Under the pieces are notes generated by a model. The model worked only from the letters and a program-made list of their open reading frames with translations, was not told where the DNA came from and did no database searches. A stretch of DNA of 11,638 nt from CF-161 sp035259145 (GTDB lineage Bacteria > Chloroflexota > Dormibacteria > Dormibacterales > Dormibacteraceae), in the NCBI GenBank assembly GCA_035259145.1, contig DATFWQ010000307.1:1-11638 (forward strand), in the 5' to 3' direction. Every line of letters begins with the position of its first letter. Positions within the stretch are counted from its first letter, which is position 1. Made by a program: the position numbers and the translations under genes. Shown here in pieces: positions 1 through 7,549 of this stretch.

Positions 1-213
1 ATTTGCAGCGCGTCGGTAGACCAGTATCGGCTCGCCGGTTGCCCAGACCGCCAACGCTCCACTTCGCTGAGCTAGCACACCAGGACCGGCACCGATGGCG
101 GGCATCACAAGCCGGAGGGCATGAGTGCAAATGCCGGAGGCGTCGTACGAATTGGGCAGGGTGTTCGGCAACAGCCTCCCGGCGAATGGCGCCTATTGGC
201 CACGCCGACGCAT

Positions 214-1146
214 TCACAGACCACCACGAGCCGCCGGCGACGCGAGCGCATGCTCGAGCGCAGCGTAGAGCCGCGGCTGTCGGAACTCGTAGCCCAGTTC
301 CAGGGCGCGTGCTGCCACCGCGCCTCTCCCGTTGGTGACCATGACCGCTCCGGCGCCGAGCCGGCTGCGGAGCCACCACTTCGGCTGCGGTACGCCACTG
401 ACCATCTGGCCCAGCGCGCAGACCGCCCTCATGAACTCGGCGCAGGTCACCGAGTGCGGGGCCACCGCGTTCAGCGCTCCAGCGACGCGGCTGTCGAACA
501 TCGCCTGCATCACCAGGCCGACGACGTCGTCCACGTGCACCCACGGCTGTCGCTGCGTTCCTGGTGGAAGCGCTCCCCCCATTCCAAGCCGGGCCGCCCG
601 CCGAAGCCGAGGCAGTGAGCCCTGCCAGCCGAGCACGAGCCCACTGCGCAGCGTCACCACCCGCACGCCGAACTGCTCCGCGTGCAGGGCCGCTGATTCC
701 CAGTCCGCAACCAGCCGCGAAAGAAAGTCGTCGCCAGCAAGGTCGTCTTCCTCGGAGCAAAGGCGCTCCCCACTCGAGTCCTGAGGGTAGAACGCGGCGG
801 CCGAGGCACATACCAGGACTTCGGGCCGAGAGCGGGCCTGGGCGAGAGCCGAGACGACGCATCGCGTACCCACGACGCAGCCCTCGTACAGCTCCTGGCG
901 GTGCGAGTGGTTCCAGCGCCCTGGGCCGGTCAGGGGACTTGCCAGGTGGACGACCGCCCTCGCATTCTCCACCATGCTGGTCCAGGGGCTGCCCCGCTCG
1001 ATCGGCTGCCACAGCCGGTAGACCCGGGCGCCAGGCACCAGCCTCCGGGCGCGGTCGGGCCGCCTTGAAAGGACGGCGAAGGGAATCCGCTCCCTTCCCA
1101 TCGCCTCGCAGAGCGCTCGGCCCACAAGGCCGGTCGCACCGGTCAC
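214..1146 (-). CDS. TIGR01777 family NAD(P)-dependent epimerase/dehydratase (extended SDR)
   Basis: Extended short-chain dehydrogenase of the TIGR01777 (YfcH-like) epimerase family; physiological substrate unknown. Visible: the nucleotide-binding glycine loop TGATGLVG (residues 2-9), HLASPLTGPGRW (about 67-78), ASAAAFYP carrying the Tyr expected in this family (114-121), GDDFLSRLVADWE (128-140), RSGLVLG (157-163), PWVHVDDVVG (191-200) and the C-terminal block ALELGYEFRQP. The 310-residue length fits the family (about 300). It is the last gene in the trp/aro run, 25 bases after the aroF stop, so it is probably co-transcribed; any link to aromatic synthesis is inference. Oddity: the only conventional start is GTG at 1146, which begins directly at the glycine loop and drops the first beta strand. 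In-frame codons just upstream (Gln-Val-Leu) would supply that strand but contain no ATG, GTG or TTG. A purine-rich GAGGGGGAG lies at about 1163-1171, better spaced for that earlier start. Family confident; start uncertain. Confidence 0.87.
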   Translation of the reverse strand: MTGATGLVGRALCEAMGRERIPFAVLSRRPDRARRLVPGARVYRLWQPIERGSPWTSMVENARAVVHLASPLTGPGRWNHSHRQELYEGCVVGTRCVVSALAQARSRPEVLVCASAAAFYPQDSSGERLCSEEDDLAGDDFLSRLVADWESAALHAEQFGVRVVTLRSGLVLGWQGSLPRLRRAARLGMGGALPPGTQRQPWVHVDDVVGLVMQAMFDSRVAGALNAVAPHSVTCAEFMRAVCALGQMVSGVPQPKWWLRSRLGAGAVMVTNGRGAVAARALELGYEFRQPRLYAALEHALASPAARGGL

Positions 1147-1171
1147 GAGGACCTGGGCTTGCTCCCCCTCT

Positions 1172-2188
1172 TCAGACGGGCTGACGGCTGATCGCCTCCA
1201 GCATGCGGCGCAGCTCCCTCATCAGGCGAGCGAAGTTCTCGAAATCAAGCGACTGGCCGCCGTCGCTGAGGGCCTCGTCAGGGCACGGGTGCACCTCGAC
1301 GATCAGGCCCTGGGCCCCGGCGGCCACGGCTGCCAGCGACATCGGCCTGACAAGGCTCCAGCGACCGGTCCCCTGCGACGGATCCACCACCACCGGGAGG
1401 TGGGACAGCTCGCGCACGAGCGGTACCGAGTTCAAGTCCAGCGTGAAGCGGGTCGAGGTCTCGAACGTACGGATGCCCCGCTCGCAAAGCACCACGTCAC
1501 GGTTGCCTCGGCTCAGGATGTACTCAGCCGCCAGCAACCACTCCTCGACCGTGGAGGACATGCCTCGCTTGAGCAGAACCGGCCGGCCCGAGCTGCCAAC
1601 CTCCTGCAGAAGGGCATAGTTCTGCATGTTCCTCGTGCCCACCTGAAGCATGTCCACGTAGCGGGCCACGAGCTCAACGTCGCCAGGCGTCACGACCTCG
1701 CTCACCACACGCAGCCCGGTTTCCTCACGCGCGGTCGCCAGCATCCGGAGGCCGGCCTCCCCCAGGCCCTGGAAACTGTACGGCGAGGTGCGCGGCTTGA
1801 AGGCGCCGCCGCGCAGCATCCGCGCACCTTCCGACGCGACATGGCGAGCCGTATTTATCACCATCGCCTCGTCCTCGACCGAGCAGGGACCGGCCATGAC
1901 GACGACCTCTTCCCCACCGATGGCCACACCCCCCACGTTCACCACCGTGCCACGCGGCTGGAACTCCCGGCTCGCCAGCTTGAAGGGTTTTGTGATCTGG
2001 AGGATCTGCATGATCCCGGGCAGGTGAGAGAAGGCCTCGCGGTAGGCGTATGCGTTGCCGCCGATCACCCCTATGACGGCTCGATCCTCACCGATCGAGA
2101 GCTCGGGGCGCAGTCCGACCTCTGTGACCCGCTCGACTACCGCATCGACCTCGGCTCGAGTGGCCCGGTGGGACATGACTATGATCAC
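1172..2188 (-). CDS. aroF: 3-deoxy-7-phosphoheptulonate (DAHP) synthase, Thermotoga type
   Basis: Condenses phosphoenolpyruvate and erythrose 4-phosphate to DAHP, the first step of the shikimate pathway, in the cytosol. The predicted 338 residues equal the length of the T. maritima enzyme and align with it without gaps as I recall that sequence. Residues 1 to about 66 are the ferredoxin-like regulatory domain (starts IIVM, with GVIGG near 40-44), which in Thermotoga mediates Tyr/Phe inhibition. The TIM barrel follows: AGPCSVE (99-105), RGGAFKPRTSPYSFQGLG (126-143), LLKRGM (205-210), LCERGIRTFE (234-243), VEVHP (297-301), LSDGGQSLDFE (307-317). Metal ligands Cys102, Glu298 and Asp309 are present, but the position of His272 is Gln (codon CAG at 1375-1373). 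The GTG start at 2188 overlaps the aroH stop as GTGA and gives the family's typical N-terminus. Activity may be altered by the missing ligand; see findings. Confidence 0.95.
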   Translation of the reverse strand: MIIVMSHRATRAEVDAVVERVTEVGLRPELSIGEDRAVIGVIGGNAYAYREAFSHLPGIMQILQITKPFKLASREFQPRGTVVNVGGVAIGGEEVVVMAGPCSVEDEAMVINTARHVASEGARMLRGGAFKPRTSPYSFQGLGEAGLRMLATAREETGLRVVSEVVTPGDVELVARYVDMLQVGTRNMQNYALLQEVGSSGRPVLLKRGMSSTVEEWLLAAEYILSRGNRDVVLCERGIRTFETSTRFTLDLNSVPLVRELSHLPVVVDPSQGTGRWSLVRPMSLAAVAAGAQGLIVEVHPCPDEALSDGGQSLDFENFARLMRELRRMLEAISRQPV

Positions 2189-2607
2189 GGTTCGGCAGCC
2201 CCGCCCCGCACAAACGCCAGGGACTGTGACCGCGCCGCGTCGAGATCCTTCTTGATGGCGCTCGCCCCACGCAGGTAGGCGTGACGCATCTCTCGCTGTG
2301 GACGGTCGGTGTTGTACAGCAGCAGCACGCGAATGCACATCGGCACACCGCGTGCGTTCGGCTGGCGAACGGTCATCTCGGGACCACAAAGGAGCGGGAC
2401 GTCCACCCAGCCGAGGCGCCGGGCCCCCAGAGCCGGGAACTCGGCATCGAGGTCGGGTGTGGTCGTGAAGTAGGCCAGCGCGATCTCTTCGACGTCCAGC
2501 TGGTTGTGGGTGACGAGCTCGCGGAGCAGCCGTTCGGTCGCCTCCACGATGGCCTCTGCGTCGTTTGCGGCGGCAGTGGTGGCGCCGCGGATGCCTCTCA
2601 CCGGCAC
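2185..2607 (-). CDS. aroH: Chorismate mutase, AroH (monofunctional) type
   Basis: Rearranges chorismate to prephenate, the branch toward Phe and Tyr. It resembles the small trimeric Bacillus subtilis AroH rather than the helical AroQ fold. With the start used here (140 residues) the catalytic set is Arg7 in RGIRGATT (4-11), Arg63, Cys74 and Glu77 in LLCGPEM (72-78), Arg93 in CIRVLL (91-96) and Tyr111 in RHAYLRGA (108-115), all matching the known B. subtilis residues. I chose GTG at 2607 because it places the catalytic Arg at position 7 as in B. subtilis and has GGGAG about 11 bases upstream. GTG at 2601 is a real alternative (138 residues), giving a 4-base GTGA overlap with trpA like those of other genes here. 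It lies between trpA and aroF, so the enzyme that competes with anthranilate synthase for chorismate is made from the same transcript. Confidence 0.94.
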   Translation of the reverse strand: MPVRGIRGATTAAANDAEAIVEATERLLRELVTHNQLDVEEIALAYFTTTPDLDAEFPALGARRLGWVDVPLLCGPEMTVRQPNARGVPMCIRVLLLYNTDRPQREMRHAYLRGASAIKKDLDAARSQSLAFVRGGAAEP

Positions 2608-3383
2608 GCGGTCAGCAGCTCCCGCACAAGTTCGACGGGGTCCTCGCCACGATGGACGCGGTCGAGCAGCGCGCTGGCGACGACAGCCGCGTCGGCGTGA
2701 CCCCGCAGCGTTCGGACGTGGTCCGGGCGCGAGATCCCGAACCCGGCTGCCACCGGCAGGCCCGTCGCCTGCCGCACACGGCCCAGCAGCTCTGAGAGCC
2801 CTGCCGCCAGCTCGGCTCGCGCGCCGGTGACCCCCTTCAGGGTCACGCAGTAGACGAACCCGGAGCTCCGCTCGGCGATGCTGGCGATTCGCGAGTCTGG
2901 GCTGGTTGGCGCCACCAAGAATATCGTGTCGAGGCCGGCCGAGCGTAACCATCCCGCCAGCGGCTCGGCCTCCTCGGCCGGCAGGTCCGGGACTATGACG
3001 CCGGCGACCCCGACACGCGCGGCCTCCGCCGCAAACCGTCGCTCGTCGAAGGCGAGGATCGGGTTGACATACGTCATCAGAACGACGGGGGCGCCACCTT
3101 CGGCGACGGCTCCGGCAACATCCAGCGCGCTGCGAAGCGTGGTGCCGTTGGCAAGCGCCCTCTGGCCCGCGCGCTGTACGGCCGGGCCATCTGCCAGCGG
3201 GTCCGTGTATGGGACACCCACCTCGATGGCGGCCGCACCGGCTCGCGCGTAGGCCAGGCCCTGCTCGATCGAGCGAGTGTGATCCGGATAACCAGCCATG
3301 AGATAGGGGATCAACTTGATGTCACCCTTAGCGCGGACGCGCTCCTCCAGACTGCCGGTCGGTTGCGCCTCAATCTCGCGCAT
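2598..3383 (-). CDS. trpA: Tryptophan synthase alpha subunit
   Basis: Cleaves indole-3-glycerol phosphate to indole and glyceraldehyde 3-phosphate; indole is channelled to TrpB in the alpha2beta2 complex. The 261 residues are close to the usual 260-270. Catalytic Glu54 and Asp65 lie in IEVGVPYTDPLADGP (53-67), the equivalents of E. coli Glu49 and Asp60. Also visible are the start of the barrel, LIPYLMAGYPD (24-34), VVLMTYVNPI, GVIVPDLPAEE and the phosphate-binding GFGIS. The ATG start at 3383 has GGAG four bases upstream and lies inside the end of trpB (14-base overlap), so translation is probably coupled. No anomalies. Confidence 0.98.
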   Translation of the reverse strand: MREIEAQPTGSLEERVRAKGDIKLIPYLMAGYPDHTRSIEQGLAYARAGAAAIEVGVPYTDPLADGPAVQRAGQRALANGTTLRSALDVAGAVAEGGAPVVLMTYVNPILAFDERRFAAEAARVGVAGVIVPDLPAEEAEPLAGWLRSAGLDTIFLVAPTSPDSRIASIAERSSGFVYCVTLKGVTGARAELAAGLSELLGRVRQATGLPVAAGFGISRPDHVRTLRGHADAAVVASALLDRVHRGEDPVELVRELLTACR

Positions 3384-4548
3384 CGAACTCCGCCACCGAC
3401 TGCATGTCTTTGTCCCCGCGCCCGCTCAGGCAGACCAGGACCCGGCCATCCGGACCAAGCTCACGCGCGAGCTGCCCGGCGTAGTGGAGCGCGTGCGACG
3501 GCTCAAGCGCGGGCATGATGCCCTCGATCCGCGTACAGAGCTTGAACGCTGACACCGCCTCCGCATCACTGACTGCCACGTACTCGGCTCGCTCCAGATC
3601 GCGCAGCAGGGCGTGCTCCGGGCCCACGCCGGGGTAGTCCAGCCCCGCCGAGATCGAGTGCGTGGCCAGGACCTGGCCGTCGGCGTCCTGGATGACGTAC
3701 GAAAACGAGCCATGAAGTACGCCTGGCCGCCCTCCCACCAGCGAGGCGGCGTGGCGCCCGCTCTGGATGCCATCGCCGCCCGCCTCGACTCCTACAAGCC
3801 GGACGTCGCGGTCGCCGACGAACGCGGTGAAGATGCCGATTGCGTTCGAACCGCCACCGACGCAGGCAACCACCGCGTCGGGTAGCCGGCCCTCGGCGGC
3901 CACGTACTGGTCGCGCGCTTCGTCGCCGATCACGCGCTGCAGGTCGCGAACTATCTCCGGATAGGGGTGGGGGCCGACCGCCGAGCCGATGATGTAGTGC
4001 GTTTCCCCGACGTTCGTCACCCAGTCCCGGATGGCTTCCGAAGTCGCGTCCTTCAATGTGGCCGTGCCGGCGGTCACCTCGCGGACCTCGGCGCCCAGCA
4101 GCTGCATCCGGCGCACGTTTACCGACTGCCGCCGCATGTCCTGGCTGCCCATGTAGACGGTGCACTCAAAGCCGGAGCGGGCGCAGACGGTGGCTGTCGC
4201 CACCCCGTGCTGGCCGGCACCCGTCTCGGCGATGATCCGCCGTTTGCCTATGCGGCGCGCCAGCAGCGCCTGGCCCAGGGCGTTGTTGAGCTTGTGCGCT
4301 CCCGTGTGGCAGAGGTCCTCGCGCTTCAGGTGGATGCGGGCCCCGCCGAAGTGCTCCGTCAAGCGCTCCGCGGAGTAGAGCGGCGTTGGGCGGCCGACGA
4401 AGGCGTGCTGCTGGGCTTTGAGCTCCAGGTGGAACTCGGGGTCTGCCCAGGCCTCGTTCCAGGCGCCCTCCAGCTCCTCGAGCGCTGACATGAGCGTCTC
4501 CGGGACGTACTGCCCGCCGTAGGGCCCGAACCTACCCTTCACCGACAT
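3370..4548 (-). CDS. trpB: Tryptophan synthase beta subunit
   Basis: PLP enzyme joining indole and L-serine to give L-tryptophan, partner of TrpA. The 392 residues match the standard TrpB1 type (E. coli 397). Residues 6-18 hold the N-terminal signature RFGPYGGQYVPET. Lys86 in HTGAHKLNN (81-89) is the Schiff-base lysine and Glu108 in AETGAGQHG (107-115) the catalytic acid. GGGSN (231-235) binds the PLP phosphate, and Ser375 in LSGRGDKD contacts the pyridine nitrogen in the family. The reading frame is open far upstream (to 4950), but the family N-terminus begins at the ATG at 4548, preceded by AGAGG. The start lies 17 bases inside trpF. Confidence 0.98.
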   Translation of the reverse strand: MSVKGRFGPYGGQYVPETLMSALEELEGAWNEAWADPEFHLELKAQQHAFVGRPTPLYSAERLTEHFGGARIHLKREDLCHTGAHKLNNALGQALLARRIGKRRIIAETGAGQHGVATATVCARSGFECTVYMGSQDMRRQSVNVRRMQLLGAEVREVTAGTATLKDATSEAIRDWVTNVGETHYIIGSAVGPHPYPEIVRDLQRVIGDEARDQYVAAEGRLPDAVVACVGGGSNAIGIFTAFVGDRDVRLVGVEAGGDGIQSGRHAASLVGGRPGVLHGSFSYVIQDADGQVLATHSISAGLDYPGVGPEHALLRDLERAEYVAVSDAEAVSAFKLCTRIEGIMPALEPSHALHYAGQLARELGPDGRVLVCLSGRGDKDMQSVAEFDARD

Positions 4549-5185
4549 CTGCCTCTCGTACAGCTTGAACGAAAGCGCGGACTCGGTCGGCTGCCTTGAT
4601 GCGCACGCTTGCCTCAACGCCGCTGGAGACGTCGACGCCAAACGGCCGGTAGGACTGCACCACTTCGCCGACATTGCCCGGATGGAGCCCGCCGGCAAGG
4701 ATGACGCGCCGCCGGGCCAACAGCTCCCGCGCCGCCAGCCAGTCCCACGTGCGGCCGGTGCCACCCCGCTGGTCTGGTGACCAGGAATCGAGCAGGATCG
4801 GGTCCGGCCATGGATCTGCGTCCGGCACACGGTTATCCCGGACCTTAAGAGCCTTGACGATGGGGCGGCTGCATCGGAAGCCTGGCGCCTCCGAACCGTG
4901 TAGCTGAACGGCGTCCAGCCCGACGAACTCGGCAACCTGGTCGACTTCAACTTCCGGCTGGTCGATGAACACGCCGACGAGCCGCGGACGCCGGTCCAGC
5001 GCTTCCACGATGCCTCTGGCCTGCTCGGGTGTGATCCGCCGCAGGCTGGAGCAGAAATGAAAGCCGATCAGATCCGCGCCGGCCTCGGCGGCTGTCCGGG
5101 CTGCACCGGCGTCGCAGATGCCACAGATCTTGACGTTGGTCTTCCCCCTCCCGGCGTTGGGAGGAGACGGGTTGGGGGTGATCAA
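4532..5185 (-). CDS. trpF: Phosphoribosylanthranilate isomerase with palindrome-derived N-terminal extension
   Basis: Amadori isomerase turning N-(5-phosphoribosyl)anthranilate into CdRP, the third step after chorismate. Small TIM barrel: VKICGI (18-23) carries Cys21, equivalent to T. maritima Cys7. Other blocks are GADLIGFHF, VGVFIDQP, DAVQLHGSE, LLDSWSPDQRGGTGRTWDW (with the catalytic Asp of LLD), LAGGLHPGNV and GVDVSSGVE (the last two bind phosphate). The 217 residues exceed the usual roughly 200, partly because 14 extra residues (TPNPSPPNAGRGK-like) stand between the start Met and the barrel. They are encoded by a palindromic sequence (5141-5182, separate entry). There is no ATG, GTG or TTG between 5185 and the barrel, so ATG 5185 is the only plausible start; it overlaps the trpC stop as ATGA. 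Function confident; effect of the extension unknown. Confidence 0.96.
   Translation of the reverse strand: MITPNPSPPNAGRGKTNVKICGICDAGAARTAAEAGADLIGFHFCSSLRRITPEQARGIVEALDRRPRLVGVFIDQPEVEVDQVAEFVGLDAVQLHGSEAPGFRCSRPIVKALKVRDNRVPDADPWPDPILLDSWSPDQRGGTGRTWDWLAARELLARRRVILAGGLHPGNVGEVVQSYRPFGVDVSSGVEASVRIKAADRVRAFVQAVREADVGEG
5141..5182 (-). repeat. REP-like palindromic insertion inside the 5' end of trpF
   Basis: Forty-two bases encode trpF residues 2-15, which the family lacks. They contain an inverted repeat, CCTCCC (5147-5152) and GGGAGG (5159-5164) around a 6-base loop, flanked by C-runs and G-runs. The translated TPNPSPPNAGRG resembles the TPNPSPxRGEG peptides produced when common palindromic intergenic repeats of GC-rich bacteria are read through; that family resemblance is from memory. 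I saw no second copy in this window. Confidence 0.6.
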
Positions 5186-5967
5186 ACCGACAGCTCACGC
5201 AGCTTGGCTGCCGGGTCAGCCGCGCGCATCAGCGCCTCCCCCACCAGGACGGCGTCAGCGCCGGCCCGTCTCATCCTGAAGGCGTCCTCCGCGGTGTGGA
5301 TGCCGCTCTCAGCGACGTACACAACGTCGGGAGGGACGAGAGGGCGCAACCGTTCGGTCACGGAGAGGTCCACGTGAAACGTGGTCAGGTCGCGGTGATT
5401 GACCCCGACGAGGGTTGCGCCCGCATTCAGCGCGGCTGCCAGCTCGGCCTCGTCATGCACTTCGACAACGACCTCCATCCGGAGTTCCCGTGCGAGGCCC
5501 AGCAGTGCACGAAGGCGTGACGGCTCCAGCGCGGCCACTATGAGCAACACAGCGTCGGCGCCGTATGCCCGCGCCTCAAGAACCTGATGCTCGTCCACGG
5601 TGAAGTCCTTGCGCAGGACCGGCAGGTCGCTGACCGCGCGAGCTTCGGCCAGGTGCTCAGGGCGCCCGCCGAAGCTTGTCTCCTGGCAGAGGACCGAGAG
5701 AGCAGCCGCACCTGCGGCACTGTACAGGCCGGCCAGGCGGCCTGGCGAGTAATCGTCGCTAAGCCGCCCCATGACGGGTGTGCGCGCCTTCATCTCGGCA
5801 ATCACCTTGAGGCGGTCACCCCGTAGCGCCCGTCGGAAGTCCCTTGGGGGCGGCAGCGCCGCCGCGATGCGTTCCAGGTGTTGAACCGGCATGGCCGCCC
5901 TGCGGGCCTCCACCTCTGCCCTGGACTCGGCGACCAGCCGCAGCAGCAGGTCGGGTGCTGCGGTCAC
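5182..5967 (-). CDS. trpC: Indole-3-glycerol phosphate synthase
   Basis: Closes the pyrrole ring of CdRP to give indole-3-glycerol phosphate, with loss of CO2 and water. Single-domain TIM barrel of 261 residues, not fused to TrpF. The whole catalytic set known from Sulfolobus IGPS is present: Glu58 and Lys60 (AEMK), Lys120 (LRKDF), Glu169 (VEVHDE), Asn190 (GVNHRDL), and Glu220 with Ser221 (AESGI). The usual K-x-x-SPS-x-G loop reads K-A-R-TPVM-G (60-67), a conservative departure that keeps the Pro. The start is GTG at 5967, overlapping the trpD stop as GTGA. The frame is open up to 6000, but those extra residues do not look like the family. Confidence 0.97.
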   Translation of the reverse strand: MTAAPDLLLRLVAESRAEVEARRAAMPVQHLERIAAALPPPRDFRRALRGDRLKVIAEMKARTPVMGRLSDDYSPGRLAGLYSAAGAAALSVLCQETSFGGRPEHLAEARAVSDLPVLRKDFTVDEHQVLEARAYGADAVLLIVAALEPSRLRALLGLARELRMEVVVEVHDEAELAAALNAGATLVGVNHRDLTTFHVDLSVTERLRPLVPPDVVYVAESGIHTAEDAFRMRRAGADAVLVGEALMRAADPAAKLRELSV

Positions 5968-6983
5968 GCCGGCGCAGCAGCCTGCGAGGCGCGCACCCAC
6001 CGGCTCAGCAGGTCGGCGGCTCGGCCCCGGTCGATCGCCTCTGCGGCCAGGCCCAGGCCTTCGTGCCAGTCCCCAGCCAGGCCCGCGGCCCGAAGCGCCG
6101 CGCTGGCGTTGAGCAGGACGATGTCTCGGCGCGGGCCAGGCTCGCCATCGAGCACCGCGCGCGCGATTTCAGCATTGCGCGCCGGGTCGCCGCCCCGCAG
6201 GTCAGCGGCGGATGCGGGCTGAAGCCCGAGTGACGACGGGTCAAGGACGTAGGGCCTCTGCCGGCCCGCCGACAGCTCCACTACCTGCGACGGTCCGCTG
6301 GTGCTCAGCTCGTCGAGGTCGGCGGAGTTGAAGACCAGCGCGTTGTCCACGCCCAGGCGCACGAGGGCGTTCGCCATCTTGGGCACCAGGCTGGGGTCGG
6401 CCACGCCGAGGGCCCGGCAGCCGGCCCCGGCAGGGTTGCAGAGCGGTCCGAGCACGTTGAAGACGGTACGAACCCCGAGCTCGCGGCGCGGTAGGGCCGC
6501 GAAGCGGAAGGCTGGATGGAATCTCGGTGCGAACAGGAAGCCGATGCCGATCTCCTGGACGCAGGCGGCCACGGCGGCGGGCGGCAGGTCGATCCTGACA
6601 CCCAGCGCTTCGAGAACGTCGGCCGCCCCGCAAGACGACGAGGCGGCCCGGTTCCCGTGCTTGGCGACGCGGGCGCCGCAGGCGGCTGCCACGATCGCCG
6701 AAAGCGTCGAGATGTTGAAGCTGTGGGAGCCGTCGCCGCCGGTGCCGACCACGTCGAGCAGGGACTGGCGGTCGGGCAGGTCGATCGGCGTGGCATGGGC
6801 CATGGCGGTGCGAGCCATGCCGGCGATCTCATCGGGCGTCTCGCCCTTCAGCCGCAGCGCCACTATCAAGCCGGCGATCTGGCTCGGCGTCGCGTCGTCA
6901 CGCATTATCAGCTCCATGGCGCGGGACGCCTCCTCTTCGGTGAGGTCTTCTTGGCGGACCAGCTTGGCCAGGAACTCGATCAT
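5964..6983 (-). CDS. trpD: Anthranilate phosphoribosyltransferase
   Basis: Transfers phosphoribose from PRPP to anthranilate. The 339 residues match the stand-alone TrpD type; it is not fused to the TrpG amidotransferase. Helical N-terminal domain with EEEASRAMELIM (16-27), then the PRPP/anthranilate site: GTGGDG (80-85), SFNIST, KHGNR (108-112), SSSCGAADVLEALG (115-128), FAPRFHPA (151-158), TVFNVLGPLCNPA (173-185), and the Mg-binding Asp224-Glu225 in DLDELS. The frame is open to 7115, but the ATG at 6983 begins the family N-terminus, has a strong GGGAGGGGG just upstream, and shares one base with the trpG stop (TGATG). Confidence 0.98.
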   Translation of the reverse strand: MIEFLAKLVRQEDLTEEEASRAMELIMRDDATPSQIAGLIVALRLKGETPDEIAGMARTAMAHATPIDLPDRQSLLDVVGTGGDGSHSFNISTLSAIVAAACGARVAKHGNRAASSSCGAADVLEALGVRIDLPPAAVAACVQEIGIGFLFAPRFHPAFRFAALPRRELGVRTVFNVLGPLCNPAGAGCRALGVADPSLVPKMANALVRLGVDNALVFNSADLDELSTSGPSQVVELSAGRQRPYVLDPSSLGLQPASAADLRGGDPARNAEIARAVLDGEPGPRRDIVLLNASAALRAAGLAGDWHEGLGLAAEAIDRGRAADLLSRWVRASQAAAPA

Positions 6984-7549
6984 CAACCCCCTCCCAGGAA
7001 GTTGCGCAGCAGCCGCTTGCCCTCGGCCGTCAGCACCGACTCCGGATGGAACTGCACCCCGAACGTGAGATGGCCGCGGTGGCGCAATCCCATCACCACA
7101 CCATCCGCCGTCCACGCGCAGGTCTCCAGCATGGGTGGCACCGAGCCGGCGTCAACGACCAGCGAGTGGTAGCGCGTGGCCTCGAAGGGGTTGGGGAGCC
7201 CCGCGAAGGGAGCGCCGCCATCATGGTGCACCTCCGAGGTCTTCCCGTGCACTGGCTCGTGCCGCACGACCGCTGCGCCGAACGCGCAGCCCAGCGCCTG
7301 GTGCCCAAGGCAGACGCCGAGGATTGGCAGACTCCCGCTCAGCTCTCGTATCGCCTCCACCGAGACCCCCGCGTCCTCCGGCCCGCCCGGACCGGGCGAG
7401 ACGACAAGCGCGTCGTAGCCACTCAGCTCCTCGACGCCGACGGCGTCGTTGCGGAACACCTGTGGGTCAGCACCCAGCTCCGCCAGGTACTGCACCAGGT
7501 TGTATGTGAAGGAGTCGTAGTTGTCGATGACCGCAACCCGTGCGTTCAT
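6983..7549 (-). CDS. trpG: Anthranilate synthase glutamine amidotransferase subunit
   Basis: Class I glutamine amidotransferase that hands ammonia to TrpE. The 188 residues are typical of an unfused TrpG/PabA. Visible: IDNYDSFTYNLVQYL (8-22), the oxyanion segment SPGPGGPEDAG (51-61), catalytic Cys80 in GVCLGHQ (78-84), VHGKTSEVHHDG, and the His168/Glu170 pair of FHPES. The ATG at 7549 overlaps the trpE stop as ATGA, which fits equimolar synthesis of the two subunits. A dual role in folate synthesis with PabB is possible, since no separate pabA is seen here. Confidence 0.97.
   Translation of the reverse strand: MNARVAVIDNYDSFTYNLVQYLAELGADPQVFRNDAVGVEELSGYDALVVSPGPGGPEDAGVSVEAIRELSGSLPILGVCLGHQALGCAFGAAVVRHEPVHGKTSEVHHDGGAPFAGLPNPFEATRYHSLVVDAGSVPPMLETCAWTADGVVMGLRHRGHLTFGVQFHPESVLTAEGKRLLRNFLGGG

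Noticed and set aside
20..90. tRNA-like stretch on the minus strand containing TAGCTCAG...GGAGC
   Set aside because: The D-arm-like bases are suggestive, but no anticodon loop with U33, no TTCGA-type T arm and no matching acceptor stem can be drawn.
181..213. Small GGCG/CGCC hairpin after the epimerase stop as the operon terminator
   Set aside because: Four-base stem and no T-run; not distinguishable from background.
1289..2278. Long plus-strand open frame (329 codons) antisense to aroF
   Set aside because: Opposite the conserved DAHP synthase frame, no domain pattern, His/Arg/Asp-rich composition typical of a reversed coding strand.
3967..4488. Plus-strand open frame antisense to trpB
   Set aside because: Shadow of the unmistakable TrpB frame; no motifs of its own.
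6984..6996. GGGAGGGGG at the trpG/trpD junction as a second copy of the trpF palindrome
   Set aside because: It encodes the normal TrpG C-terminus, serves as the trpD ribosome-binding site and has no paired arm.
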